A stretch of DNA of 64,000 nt from Cynocephalus volans (taxonomy: Eukaryota > Chordata > Mammalia > Dermoptera > Cynocephalidae). The stretch covers positions 183,944,071 through 184,008,070 of the forward strand of contig NC_084462.1 in assembly GCF_027409185.1 (NCBI RefSeq). The letters run 5' to 3'. A program made the position numbers and the translations under genes. Shown piece after piece: positions 1 through 11,499 of the stretch (its first letter is position 1; every line of letters starts with the position of its first letter). A model generated the notes under the pieces. The model had not been told where the DNA came from, ran no database searches, and saw only the letters and a program-made list of their open reading frames with translations.

Positions 1-480
1 CATTCCCCTGTGCATTTCTGGAAGTGGGAGGCCTATTAGAGGTGCAGACACCAAACAGGTAAGAAGGTGTGCAGGGTGGTGGTCTGGGGCAAGAAAAGCC
101 CTGGAGGCTGTAGCAAGCAGAGTCCTGCAGAAGTCAGAATTCACTCCTGTGAGCTCATCTAATGAGGGGCTGCTTGCAGAGGTGCGTGCAGGGTTGGGGG
201 AGCAAGCCAGGGTGGGGAGCACCCAGGCACCAGCGCAGGGGGAAGCCACGACTGTCCCCGCGTCTAAGCGGAAGGGGAGAAAACAGGGACTCTGCCTGCA
301 GAGCAGATGCGCTGCCAGGCTAATGTGGTTTAAGCTTCAGGGACCTCACCTGCATGGGCCCCTTTCAAGACCCTGGGAGGGACCCTAAAAATATATTTAC
401 ATAGTCATAAGTCTTTGGAAATTTGTAAAAGTAAGACATATATATCTTAAATATGTCATATATCAATGTATCATCTACCT
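1..480. other. No gene seen: single-copy start of window
   Basis: Moderately GC-rich, with an AT-rich patch and TCTA/CTAC tetranucleotide run at 475-510. No coding or RNA signature. Confidence 0.6.
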
Positions 481-504
481 GTCAACCTATCTATCTACCT
501 ACCT

Positions 505-897
505 GTCTACAGTTTGCCGGGCTACCATAACAAAATGCCATGGACTAGGTGGCTTAAACAACGGAAGTGTATTTTCTCCCAGTCCTGAGGCTGGAAGTCG
601 GAGATCGAGCTGTCGGCAGGGTTGGGTTCTCTTGAGGCTTATCTCCTTGGCTCGTAGATGTCGTCTTCTCCTTGTGTCTTCACACAGTCGTCCCTCTGTG
701 TGTGTCTGTGTCCAGATTTCCTCTTCCTATAAGGACACCAGTCATATTGGATTAGGGCTTACTCTAGTGACCTTATTTTAACTTAATTATCTCTGTAGAG
801 ACCCTATCTCCAAATAAAGTCACATTCTGAGGTACCGGGGGGGGGCACTCAGACTTTAATACATGAATTTGAGGGGAAGAGGCACAATTCAGACAAA
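505..897 (-). mobile_element. LTR fragment, MaLR/ERVL (MLT-like), antisense
   Basis: The text runs from GCTACCATAACAAAATGCCA through the GGCTTAAACAACGGAAGTG block, to the typical TCTCCAAATAAAGTCACATT and AATTTGAGGGG end. This is the reverse complement of a common mammalian LTR of the MaLR type. The family name is from memory. A (TA)n run follows at 905-927. Confidence 0.7.
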
Positions 898-904
898 AAT
901 AAGT

Positions 905-927
905 AATATATATATATATATATATTA
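905..927. repeat. (AT)n microsatellite
   Basis: About eleven TA units in a row (gtaatatat...attacc). Likely length-polymorphic; no further significance seen. Confidence 0.9.
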
Positions 928-1258
928 CCTTAAGAAGAGCTCAAAACTCTGAGTTTCAGGCTCTGCAAAACCTTCCTCGGCTGACATCTGGATCTCAGCG
1001 AGAGCTAACACCACGGAGGGGCTGCAGGTGCAGCACAGAGGCAGGGAGGGGGTGGGCGAGAAATGCCCCAACTCCCTTCTCCTCCCACCTCTCAGTCTCC
1101 TGCCAGCAACACCCACTGTCCGCTTCCCTCTGGAATTGTGCTGGCCAGGGGGCCAGATGATGGCACACGCAGGGGCAGCAACAGATGGGTCGACGGACAA
1201 GGGGGGAGCAGACCAGCCAGCACAGCTGCCTCTCATGTTCCATGTCTACTATGGTCAA

Positions 1259-1625
1259 ATGTCTCTGCCAAAGCTATGTTGACATTTAATTGCCACTGGG
1301 ATGGTGTTAAGAGATGGGGCCCTTAAGAGGCAGTTAGGTCACGAAGGCTTGTTCTCGTGAATGGATAACGCCATTATTGTGGGAATGAGTTAGTCATTGG
1401 GGGAGGGGGCTCCTCATAAAGAGGATTAGTTCGGCCTGACTTTGTCTCTGTCTCGTGCACTTGCTTCTTCCTTCTGTCCTCCTGCCATGGGATGACCCCG
1501 CCTGTCCCCAGCCCCATGCTCCCGGACTTCCCAGCCCCCAGAACCGTGAGCCAACAAACTTCTTCCCTTTGTAAATTACTAGTCTGTGGTGTTCTTTTAT
1601 AGCAACAGAAAACGGACTAAGATAA
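1259..1625 (+). mobile_element. LTR, MaLR-type (MST/MLT-like), sense
   Basis: The copy has the GGTGTTAAGAGATGGGGCCC block, a CTCGTGAATGGATAACGCC block and the terminal AGCAACAGAAAACGGACTAAGATA. These are hallmarks of MaLR LTR 3' ends. The polyadenylation region is degraded. A related copy is at 26585-26990. Only the solo LTR is seen. Confidence 0.75.
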
Positions 1626-1629
1626 TGTT

Positions 1630-2270
1630 CATTCTTGTCTCCCATTGAGATAAAGAATTTCTCACCTTAAACAGGGAAGAAACCAAGTCACAGGGTAAGT
1701 CAGCCATACTTCCAACTAAAGCCCAAATTGTAGTGTCAGCCACCACTGAGCCTCTCCTTACCCGGTACCAGGGAAGGAGAGGATCAGAAAAATGGGAAAT
1801 TAACCTGCAATACACATGGCTACTACCAGGCTCACCCCCAACATGTGCTGACACAGGACAGGACACAAATGAAGCTCTTTACTCCACCCTGCACCGTGGA
1901 GGGTCTCCCGAGGAAGTGTCAGCTCTGTCACTTCAAGCTCTGTCCATTGCACACCACAGAAGCCACCAACAGCATGGCCCACCCAGAAGACAGACCCAAA
2001 GAAGGGGCCTACACAAGCCTTCTGTGTTGTAGGCTCAGGGCTGCCTGGGCAGGAATTCTGGGGTTCTGGGTACCCAGAGCCTGGTCTAGAAGGAAGGGAG
2101 CTGGGTCCCAAGGGGACATATCTCCTGGCCAGCAGAGGCCAGAGCAGGGGACTCTAAGGATGGGCCTCAGGACAGAGGCTGCAGCTTCCGGGTTTAAGGG
2201 CCGTGCCTACCATCCACCGCCCTCCACATGTCAGGAGCAGGTCATGGGTCAGCGTTAGTGATAACAGCTA
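1630..2270. other. No gene seen: single-copy spacer
   Basis: The 137-codon open frame on the + strand is not conserved-looking and has no domain. Nothing else was recognised between the two LTR copies. Confidence 0.55.
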
Positions 2271-2274
2271 CGAG

Positions 2275-2605
2275 ACTCATTTGCTAGAGCTGCTATGACA
2301 AAGTGCCACAAACTGGGTGGCTTACACAACAGAAGTTTATTGTCTCACAGTCGGGAGGCCTGAAGTCCAAGCTGAAAGCTGGTTGACCTCCGCCTTCACC
2401 TTCCCTCGGTGGCTTGCCTGCGTGCTGTGTCCTAACCTCCCGTTTTTATAGGGACTTCACTCACAGGAGAGTCGGGGCCCACCCTCCCTTGTGTGACTCA
2501 TACATCGTAACTTAACTAATTACATCTGTAACAACCCTATTTCCAAATCAGGCCACATTCCGAGGTACACGTGAGTTTTGATGAGGCCACAATTCAACCC
2601 AGAAC
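2275..2605 (-). mobile_element. LTR fragment, MaLR/ERVL-like, antisense
   Basis: GCTGCTATGACAAAGTGCCACAAACTGGG through TTTCCAAATCAGGCCACATT mirrors the element at 505-897 in order and orientation but is much diverged. The two copies therefore bracket the 900-2270 interval in the same orientation. Confidence 0.7.
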
Positions 2606-2899
2606 AGTGTCTGTCTTACCCCACGCATTTCACGTGTCCCCCCTTGGCCACACGCGGGTGGTTGGGGCTCCTCACCGGGTGGTGTGACCCAAACCCTGTT
2701 CGTGCAGGTCTCCCGGTGGTTGTCTTTGCGGGTCACCACTGTTTTCTACTGACCCTCATTACTGGACATGGGCATATTAAGTGGCACCCAGGAGTCTCTG
2801 GGTTCTCAGCATAGCGCTCCCTTCCCGCCACCTCGAGTAGCAGCATCCAGTCTCTCCCCAGAGACCACGATCGACCCCCAGCCAGCATGGTAGCTCCAT

Positions 2900-5800
2900 C
2901 CCCAGCTGTCTGCGCAGCAGCCAGGGGAGCCCCAGATGGCCAGAGAAGGGCAGTCTCTGCTCTGACATATGGAATTGGACCATGTTCCCCAGAGGCCTGA
3001 GAACCAGGACCACCACTCCTGCAATCCCACACTGCCGGGGCGGGAAGAAGAGCTCTTTCGGTCGACCATTAGGCACCGCAGCGGGGGCCGGGCTCCCTCC
3101 ACGCCATGCACTCTGCCCACGGGGGAAACGGCATCCTATGTGGGTCCCTGGATTTGAAGCCTGTTCTGCCTCCCAAAGGACTGCACCTCAGCACCAAAGG
3201 TGTGGTCTCCCAGCCAGGACCACAGCTGAGTCTCCAAAGGCCATTCCACCGTCCCATCAGGCTGCCTGCTCTGGGTGAAGGACATGGGGTGACATTCACA
3301 GGCTCAAGTCCGTTGCCACACTTGTTTTTCTCTGAAATGAACCCCGCATGGCAGATGTCATTCGTGGAATCCTGAGACAGTGAACAAGGCCAGGACGGTG
3401 GTACTGGCAGGTGCATTAGAGGCAGCAAGGGCGTACTGTGACCCATTCCTGGGAGCACCAGTCCCGACTCCTCCCTGATGGAAGGGATCTGGCGTACTCC
3501 ACCTGCTCCCCATGCAGGGAATGGTGCCACATTTGGGGCTCACGTGTTGTCTCTGCTAAGATGTGCACACAGCAGTCAGTGCCTCTGGAAGAATCTCGAT
3601 GGTGGGGCTGGGGGGAAACGGCCACATTACGGACCGCATGGACTGCCACTACACCTGCTGACTCAGCCACTGAGTGCAAGAACCACGGTGGCTTTGTAAG
3701 GAGGTAGCTGCTATCCACAGAAGGCGTCACTTTGCCTACCTGATTTTCAAGAGCCTCCTCTGCAGGTGGTGCTCCTGGTGGCCCTTCCGAGGAGCACAAA
3801 TGTCTTCACGCTCTACGCACTTCAAGTGGCTCATTAGCATATCCCAATCCGTGTTGCCATCACCCTCCGTGAGCTGCACCAAACTAGTTGATGCAGCTCT
3901 GTCCTTCAGGCTGTGCTGTCCTTCCAGAGAAGGTGGACGGCCAGGAAGCACTGTGCGGACGTCTGACCCACCTTTGCGGTATCTTCAGGGCCGTCCCTGT
4001 GCGGGGCTGTGGTACGGTGGCTGCAGTGCCAGCTCACCACTCAGACCCATAGGCACATGAGTTCAGCGTTTTTTTCTCTTCTGTTAACTAGTCAAATGGG
4101 CGCCGCATGAGGCCATAAACATGCACGGAGGGAGAGGAGGTTACACAGCAGGCGTGAATACCATGGGAGTTGGAGCATCTGCTCACGCGAAGGCTTGTGC
4201 CTCCGGACCTGCTCGGGCCTGGTCGTGTGCGTTCTGTTTTCATTTAATGACAGGAATGCCGCTGTGTGTGTCTAATTCTATGTCTGCATGGATCGCATAT
4301 AAGCCAGTTCACAGTGAGCAGCTCAGGGAGTCACTCGGTGTCCCACGATGAGGTCTTCGGGGCCTGGGATCTCAGCCAGGAGCTGCTCCTTCAGTGGAGA
4401 GCAGTTGTCATCTGGAGACATGACCTCCGTCCAGATTTCTGCAGCCTTCACTGTGAGTGTCCTGCTGGGCCTTACCAGAGGCTCCGTGAGAATCCACGTC
4501 TTCTGCAGCACTTTAAGTAGCTCCAGCTCTGAGAGGCCATAAGTCTCCTTCGCGGCAGGACAGACCCAACTCCAGCCCGGACCCCAGCCCGGACCCATGG
4601 AAGAGCTCTTGCTCTGAGCCCTACTCGCATCTGGAAGCCTCAAGTGCTACTCAGTAAATGTTCTGGGGAAGCCTATCCAAACAGGCCATGTGCTGCCTTA
4701 AAATCCAAAATGGCTCACCAAGTGTGGTGCCCCGTTTTTCATGGTGACACGAACTGTAGCAACTTACCTTTCCCTTTGGTGAGGGAGGGATAACTGCCAC
4801 CCTCCGTATCACTAGATCCCTAGAAATGTCACCACCTAAAGTCCTGTGAGGTTCATCTCCCACCCTCTGGCACACACATGTCTCACTAAGGCATTCAGTG
4901 TACTGGGCACTTCCCAAGAACCAGATCGAATCAGCACGATACAATAAATGCAGAGGCACAGGGTAATGTTCTGTGAGACATCAGTGTGATTAAGGTCCCT
5001 GTGGTCTATATTGTGGCAGAAGGCAGGAGGGTCCACACAGTCCTGAGATAAGACCGTGAGGTGTACTGACACCCCTGCCAAGTGAAGGCAAACTGTTTCT
5101 GATTGGCTGTATTAATTGGGATGGAGGGAAAAACAACTTGACAGGACGATTACTGTATACTAGGTACAGAGGTGTGGTGACTTGCTCTGCGAAAACACAA
5201 CATCTGGACAAGCTGCAGATGCCACCACCTGATTAAATTTATGATAACCTACCACCATTCTTCAAGTGTAGTCTGTCGCTGCACAGGCAAAGTAAACACA
5301 CCAGATGACAATGTGTACTCATTTCCTGTCATCGTTGTTGCAAATTACAACAAACTCAGTGGCCTGAAATAACCCAAACTTATCCTCTTGCAGTTCTTCA
5401 GGTCAGACAAGTCGTGAAGTCAAGGCATTGGCAGGGCTGTATTCCTTCTGGAGGTGCTAGGTGAGGACTTGCTTTCTTACCTCTGGCTTCTGATCTACCC
5501 ACGGTCCTTGGCTCGTGACCCCTTCCTCCACCTTTAAAGCACATCCATCCCTCCAACTTCTGGCCTGTCTCTACCTCCTTTGTTCTGATCCCAACCCACC
5601 TTTCTCCCTCTTATAAGGACCTTTGTGATTACACTGGGCCACCTGGGTAATCCAGGATCATCTCCCCATTTCAAGAGTCTTAATTTAATCACACTCCAAA
5701 GTCCCTTTTGCCGAGTGAGGTCACATATTCACAGGTTGCAGGGATTAGGACTTGAACCTCTTGGGAGGGGGGCATTATTTAGCTGCCACAGGACAGAACA

Positions 5801-7100
5801 AGCATCACCGCTCTGCCTCCTTTGTGTCTTTGATGGTGATGTTAATCTCAGTTCCCTCAGGGATGTAATATTTCTTTTGCATTACAACGATGGCAGAATT
5901 GGCAGTTCCAGGCTGTTCTGCTTGATCCTTCCTACCTTGTCAACTCTCATTCCATAGACCATGGAGCCAACATGGAAATTATGCCACTTTCCAAGTATAT
6001 GTAACTTCAGTACATTCTGGAACTGGGGAAATAACCACAGGTTGGGCCCATGGCTCACCAGACCCACTGTGGGATGAACTTGGGCCAAAGCTCCTCTTGT
6101 CACTTGACTTTCATCATCCTCTACCCTGGTCATGGTGACACTTTGAGTCCCTAGGGATTGATATCAACTCAGAGCCAATATGTTATAACCCCCAGAAGAC
6201 CTGGCTCTTCCTACAACAATTCACGCCACCCCATGAGTAGCCATGGGTCTTCTGGGGAAGGCTTGGAGATGGATTTACAGCAGACACTTGTGACCCTTTG
6301 CAGCATCCCTTCACAAGGGGACCCAGCATCTCTTCCAGTTGAGGGTCTTTGGGTTTATGAGCTGCCTTAGGTTTGGGAACTGGGTGACAGTCCCGAATTC
6401 CCATTATGGGAACTGGAGTCAGGGTTCCACTTCAACTAACCAGCCAAGCATATTGTGAGAGCCACTCCCAGCTGCTCCCTTACAAGATTAAATCCACAGT
6501 GTGAAGCACCCATATGAATGAATTCGGCCCAACCCGACCTCCTATTTCCTTTCCTTGGTCTAACACCTTTAGAGTCTATCCTCACAGATAGAATGATTGT
6601 GCAGATTCTGACCAACACAAACTAGCAAACTCTTGCAATTCACCTGGCATGTGTTTTATTTACCCCAGAGCAGATTTGGCAATTTCCCCCCAGACCATGC
6701 TGCAACTTAACCCTCACTGTTGGCCTTGAGGCAACAGGGACACTGGTGGGTCTGAGGAAAGCATACTCCTCTTCCATGGCGACTGGCCCAGAGGATGTTA
6801 CTGAAAGACTGTCACACAAGAAAAGTCCGGTTTCTTCTGAAAGGTGAGATAGGGCTGCTCCCTCTGGCACAGGAGGCCCAGTGGGGATTTGGGGGTGCAA
6901 GCCTCTCAGCTTCATGTGTGTCTGCCCACACAACCCCCCATTCCTTTCCATGCACTCTCCTGGGCTTTGTTTAAAGACCAGCTTTGCAGTTCTGCAGCCT
7001 GCACAGTTAGATCTGTGGCCTGAATCCTATCCATGCCTTCCCTGTGGGGACACCATGGAGTCAGGTCAACTGCCACTGGACCTCCCAGTCTTGCCCTCAA
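2900..7100 (-). mobile_element. Possible degraded ERVL/MaLR internal sequence, antisense (tentative)
   Basis: Reverse-strand fragments such as 5882-6133 and 4323-4643 look like broken retroviral-type reading frames, and the interval lies among antisense MaLR-like LTRs. No protease, polymerase or integrase motif could be read, so this is a weak call. It may simply be single-copy DNA. No intact gene is present. Confidence 0.3.
5320..5795 (-). mobile_element. LTR-like fragment, antisense, strongly diverged
   Basis: The order AACAAACTCAGTGGCCTGAAATAAC, CTCTTATAAGGACCTTTGTGATTACA and GAGGTCACATATTCACAGGTT resembles the antisense MaLR LTRs at 505 and 2275. Divergence is high and the ends are uncertain. 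Confidence 0.5.
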
Positions 7101-7514
7101 CCATATGAGACGATCTGAATGTCTGCAATGTCACTGCATGACATGGGTCATCAGTGTCCCACTGTCCCTTCAGGGAGGCCATCAGGCTTCCAGCAGATGT
7201 GTGAACAACCCAATCCCTGGGTCCCATTTAGAAGGTCTGGTTCCTGGGGCCACTCCTGCAACCCAAAACTGGGTCAGTCAGGGTGCTCTCAGGGAGCAGT
7301 ATCCACCCCAGACAGTTCAAATGCAGAGACTTTACAAAAGCGACCATTTATGGAGGTGGGGCATGCCTTGAAAAGCAAACGAGGAATAGTGAGGCACCTG
7401 GAGGATGCTGATCTTGGAGGAGAGCTTGATGATTTTCTCAAAAGCAGAAAACCATTGCTATCTTTAGGGCTGGAAGGATAAAGGTAGCAACTAACATTTC
7501 CAGAGCCCATTAAG

Positions 7515-9420
7515 AGCCAGTCCCATTCAATGCAATCCCCATAAAAATTCCCATGGCATTTTTCACAGAAATAGAAAGAACGATCCTAAAGTTTGTATGG
7601 AACCATAAAAGACCCCAAATAGCCAAAGCAATCTTGAGCAAAACGAAGAAAACTGGAGGCATCATACTACCTGACTTCAAAATATACTTCAAAGCTGTAG
7701 AAATCAAAACAGCATGGTACTGGAATAAAAACAGACACATAGACCCATGGAACAGAATAGAGAGCCCAGAAGAAAATCCATGCATTTATGGTCAATCAAT
7801 TTTTGACAAAGGTGCCAAGAACACACAACAGGGAAAGGACAGTCTCTTCAGTAAAGGATGTTGGGGCAACTGGATATCCACATGCAGAAGGATGAAGTTA
7901 CACCCTTATCTCACACCATATACAAAAATCAACTCAAAATGGATTAAACTTTTAAACATAAAATCTGAAACTGTAAAACTACTAGAAGAAAACATACAGG
8001 GAAAGCTTCTTGACATTGGTTTGGGCAAAGATTCTTTCAATATGACCCCAAAAGCAGAGGCAACAAAAGCTAAAATAAACAAATGGGACTATGTCCAACT
8101 AAAAAGCTTCTGCAAAGCAAAGGAAACAATCAACACAGTGAAGAGACAACCTATGAATTACAGAAAATATTTGCAAACCATACATCTGATAAGGGATTAA
8201 TATCCAACATATATAAGGAACTCAAACAATTTAATAGCAAGAAAACAAACAAGCAATTTAAAAACTGGACAAAAGACTTGAACAGACGTTTCTCAAAAGA
8301 GGACATACAAATTGCCAATAGGTATATGAAAAAATGCTCAATATTACTAATCTCCAGGGAGATGCGAATTAAAAACAAAATGAGATATCACTTTGCACCT
8401 GTTAAAATGACTATAATAAAAAAGATGAAAGATAAGTGTTGGAGAGGATGTGGAGAAAAGGGACTCTTGGGCACTGTTGGTGGGAATGTAAATTACTACA
8501 GCTGTTATGGAAAACAGTATGAAGATTTCTCAAAAAATTTAGAAAAGAACTACCATATGATACCACTGGTGGATATACACGCAAAGGAAATGAGGTGAGT
8601 GTGTCAAGGAGACACCTGCACTTGCGTGTTCATCACAGCACTGTTCACAATAGCCAAGATGTGGAATCAACCCGAGTGTCCATCAACAGATGAGTGGTTA
8701 AAGAAAATGTGGTGTATATACAGGATGGAATACCATTCAGCCTTTAAAAAAAAGAAATCCTATCATTTGTGACAGCATGAATGGCTGGGGAGGACACCAT
8801 GCTAAAAGCGAAATAAGCCTGGAACAGAAAGACAAACACCATGTGATCTCACTTATGTGGAATCTGAAAAAGTCGAACTTTTAGAGAGGAGAACTGTGGT
8901 CACCAGAGGCTGGGGGGTAAATTTTCAGTTAGACAAAATTTCAGTTAGACAGGAGGAATAAGTTTAAGAGATCTATCGTACAACATGGTGACTATATGGA
9001 TGTGAGGGCGATCTGGCTGCGACATCTGTCACCCCATTGATCGCCAGGGTTGATTCGGCTGATCTGGCTGGCTAGGCGGGTGTCCCCTTCCTCCCTCACC
9101 GCTCCATGTGCGTCCCTCCCGAAGCTGCGCGCTCGGTCGAAGAAGACGACCTTCCCCGCTAGAGGAGAGGACCGTTCTTCGGTCAAGGGTATACGAGTAG
9201 CTGTGCTCCCCTGCTAGAACCTCCAAACAAGCTCTCAACATGGTGACTATAGTTGAAAATTGCTAACAGAGTAGATTTTAAGTGTTCTCAAAAAATGGTT
9301 AAGTATATGAGGCAGTGCATATGTTAATTAGCTCAATTTAGCCATTCCACAGGGTATGCATATTTCAAAACGTCATATTGTACACAATAAATATACGCAA
9401 TTTTAATTTGTCAATTACAA
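7515..9420 (+). mobile_element. 5'-truncated LINE-1, ORF2 C-terminus plus 3' region
   Basis: A partial ORF2 product is readable from 7553 to 8598 with one frameshift near 8100-8200. The [31 protein letters not shown] and [13 protein letters not shown] segments are the conserved C-terminal part of L1 ORF2, including the CWRGCGEKG cysteine motif near 8440. The 3' region (8600-9420) carries the usual antisense-recognisable text on rehearsed priming into the tail. No endonuclease or reverse transcriptase core is present, so the copy is dead on arrival. The 7SK retrocopy sits in its 3' part, so the L1 is the older event. Confidence 0.95.
8998..9238 (+). pseudogene. RN7SK: Truncated 7SK snRNA retrocopy (nt 1 to about 240), tailless
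   Basis: The sequence starts GGATGTGAGGGCGATCTGGC, the exact 5' end of 7SK RNA, and follows it for 241 nt to CCAAACAAGCTCTCAA. The last 90 or so bases of the normal 332-nt RNA, with the 3' hairpin and the terminal U run, are missing. A 16-bp direct repeat, CAACATGGTGACTATA, flanks it at 8981-8996 and 9236-9251. It is a target-site duplication inside the 3' region of an L1. There is no poly(A) tail, as in tailless retropseudogenes of small RNAs. A few differences from 7SK are visible (for example near 9141, 9161-9180 and 9204). It lacks the 7SK promoter elements and 3' half, so it should not act as a P-TEFb regulator. Confidence 0.95.
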
Positions 9421-10340
9421 AAAGAGCTTGGCCCGTGAAGGAGGGCTGCCCACCATGGGGGTTTGGGGGGAGCTGTTCACGGAGGAGTGTGACTGCTGCC
9501 AGAGACTTGGCATTAAGGCTAGGAGAGAGCTAGGAAAAGCGCCTAAAGTATGTGGCAGAAAACTACCTCTGCCAGTCACCTGCTGGTGTCACCCATTGGC
9601 CGAACCCAACCAGAAGCCAGTTGGTGAGGAAGCCCGGGGGTGCAGTCCACTGAGGTCAGCCTCTTAGGGCATGAGTGGCTAGAGCCCCCAAGTGCAGCTG
9701 CAGGAGAGTTAAAGGAAGGCCAGGAGATGTGCCCCCCGGGTGGTCATCAGGTTGGCTGGAGGACGCTGGTCTTGGAGGAGAGCTTCAGCAATGAATGGAC
9801 TGCTGGTGGGGCCCATGGGTATGGTACTACTGTGGCGGTCTCAGTAAAGGAAGGTCTGGCTGAAGCTGACTACTGTCCTGAAACAACCATGACCTCCATT
9901 TATGTGGAATCCATGAAACTACAGGGCGAATGAGACCAGGAGAGGAAGAGCAGGGACTTCGCCCCACTATGATGGTCTTTGCTTCCCCACCCCTCCTCCT
10001 AAGCCCCAACCGAGAAGGACAAAAACCCAGGGGAGGGAGGTAAGAGGTGAAAGGTTGTCCCAGCGGCAGAGCCATTGCTCTCCTCCTCGGTCCAAGGTGC
10101 TACAGTGAATGAGCAGGACACCTACTTAGGTCCATTGAGTACAGGTCTGGCCAGCAATGAGGGACTAGTGGGGGACGGAGAGGCTTAAATTAGATATGAA
10201 ATGGGTACTCTAAACCTACCGGACCATTTTGATATCTGAGCACTGTGGACTCTGCTTGAGGTGTAATTACAGGATGGAAAGGAGGGATTGGACAGAGTGC
10301 AAGGAGTTTACACTCCAAGGAACTGAGATGCCTCAAAAAA
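9420..10340. other. No gene seen: spacer between L1 and minisatellite
   Basis: Short open frames only. 9762-9790 (TGGAGGACGCTGGTCTTGGAGGAGAG) resembles 7401-7424 on the other side of the L1, so the two flanks may be parts of one older repeat that the L1 split. The family was not recognised. Confidence 0.4.
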
Positions 10341-10354
10341 CAGGTTCAGGTGGA

Positions 10355-11290
10355 CGAATGGATGGATGGTGGATGGAAGGATGGATGGATGGATGGACGA
10401 TAGGACAGATGAATAGTAGGATGGGTGGATGGAAGGGTGGATGGAAGGTTGGATGGACGATAGGATAGATGAATAGTAGGATGGGTGGATGGTAGGGTGG
10501 GTGGATGGATGGAAGGGTGGGTGGACGGATGGAAGGGTGGGTGGACGGATGGAAGGGTGGGTGGACGGATGGTAGGGTGGGTGGACTGGTAGGGTGGGTG
10601 GACGGATGGTAGGGTGGGTGGACGGATGGTAGGGTGCGTGGGTGGACGGATGGTAGGGTGGGTGGGTGGACGGATGGAAGGGTGGGTGGACGGATGGTAG
10701 GGTGGGTGGACGGGTGGACGGGTGGGTGGGTGGGTGGACGATGGTAGGGTGGGTGGGTGGATGGTACAGTGGGTGGGTGGATGGTAGGGTGGATGGAAGG
10801 GTGGGTGGGTGGACGGTAGGGTGGGCGGGCGGACGGTAGGGTGGGTGGTTGGTAGGGTGGGCGGGTGGATGGTAGGGTGGGTGGGTGGGTGGACGGATAG
10901 TAGGGTGGGTGGGTGGACGGATGGTAGGGTGGGTGGGTGGATGGTAGGGTGGACGGATGGTAGGGTGGGTGGGTGGATGGTAGGGTGGGTGGGTGGATGG
11001 TAGGGTGGGCGGGTGGTAGGGTGGGCGGGTGGTAGGGTGGGTGGGTGGACGGTAGGGTGGGCGGGTGGATGGACGGTAGGGTGGGCGGGTGGATGGATGG
11101 TAGGGTGGGCGGGTGGACGGTAGGGTGGGCGGGTGGACGGTAGGGTGGGCGGGTGGACGGATGGTAGGGTGGGCGGGTGGACGGATGGTAGGGTGGGCGG
11201 GTGGACGGATGGTAGGGTGGGTGGGTGGATGGACGGTAGGGTGGGCGGGTGGACGGTAGGGTGGGCGGGTGGATGGTAGGAGAGAGGGAT
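10355..11290. repeat. G-rich minisatellite, TGGA/GGTGGG-derived, about 0.9 kb
   Basis: Tandem units are built from GGATGGTAGGGTGGGTGGAC-type blocks. Unit lengths are multiples of four (about 20, 24 and 28 bp), derived from a TGGA tetranucleotide that is still pure at 10365-10400. On the minus strand three reading frames stay open for 345 to 424 codons, giving Pro/His/Thr/Ser-rich text. This follows from the repeat having few stop-compatible words and is not a gene. The + strand is G-rich with many G3 runs. The array ends in the 11290-11450 degenerate (TGGA)-like tail. Confidence 0.95.
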
Positions 11291-11499
11291 GAACGGTAGG
11301 AGAGACGGACGGATGGATGGTAGGAGGGGGCGATGGATGGATGCACAAGTGGGGATAAGGATGGACGCATAGCTGGACGAACAGAGCCGTGGTTGGGTGG
11401 CTGCCTGGACGACGATTGGGCGGATGGCAGACTGGCCAGGGATGCTCACTGGAACGGACTCTGGGAGGTTTGGAGACCTCGATGACAGGGACCAGAGTC

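Noticed and set aside
7553..8598. A host protein-coding gene from the 215- and 171-codon frames
   Set aside because: The residues match the C-terminal part of L1 ORF2 and contain a frameshift.
8998..9238. A functional 7SK gene
   Set aside because: The last third of the RNA is missing, the copy has target-site duplications and lies inside L1 DNA without its own promoter elements.
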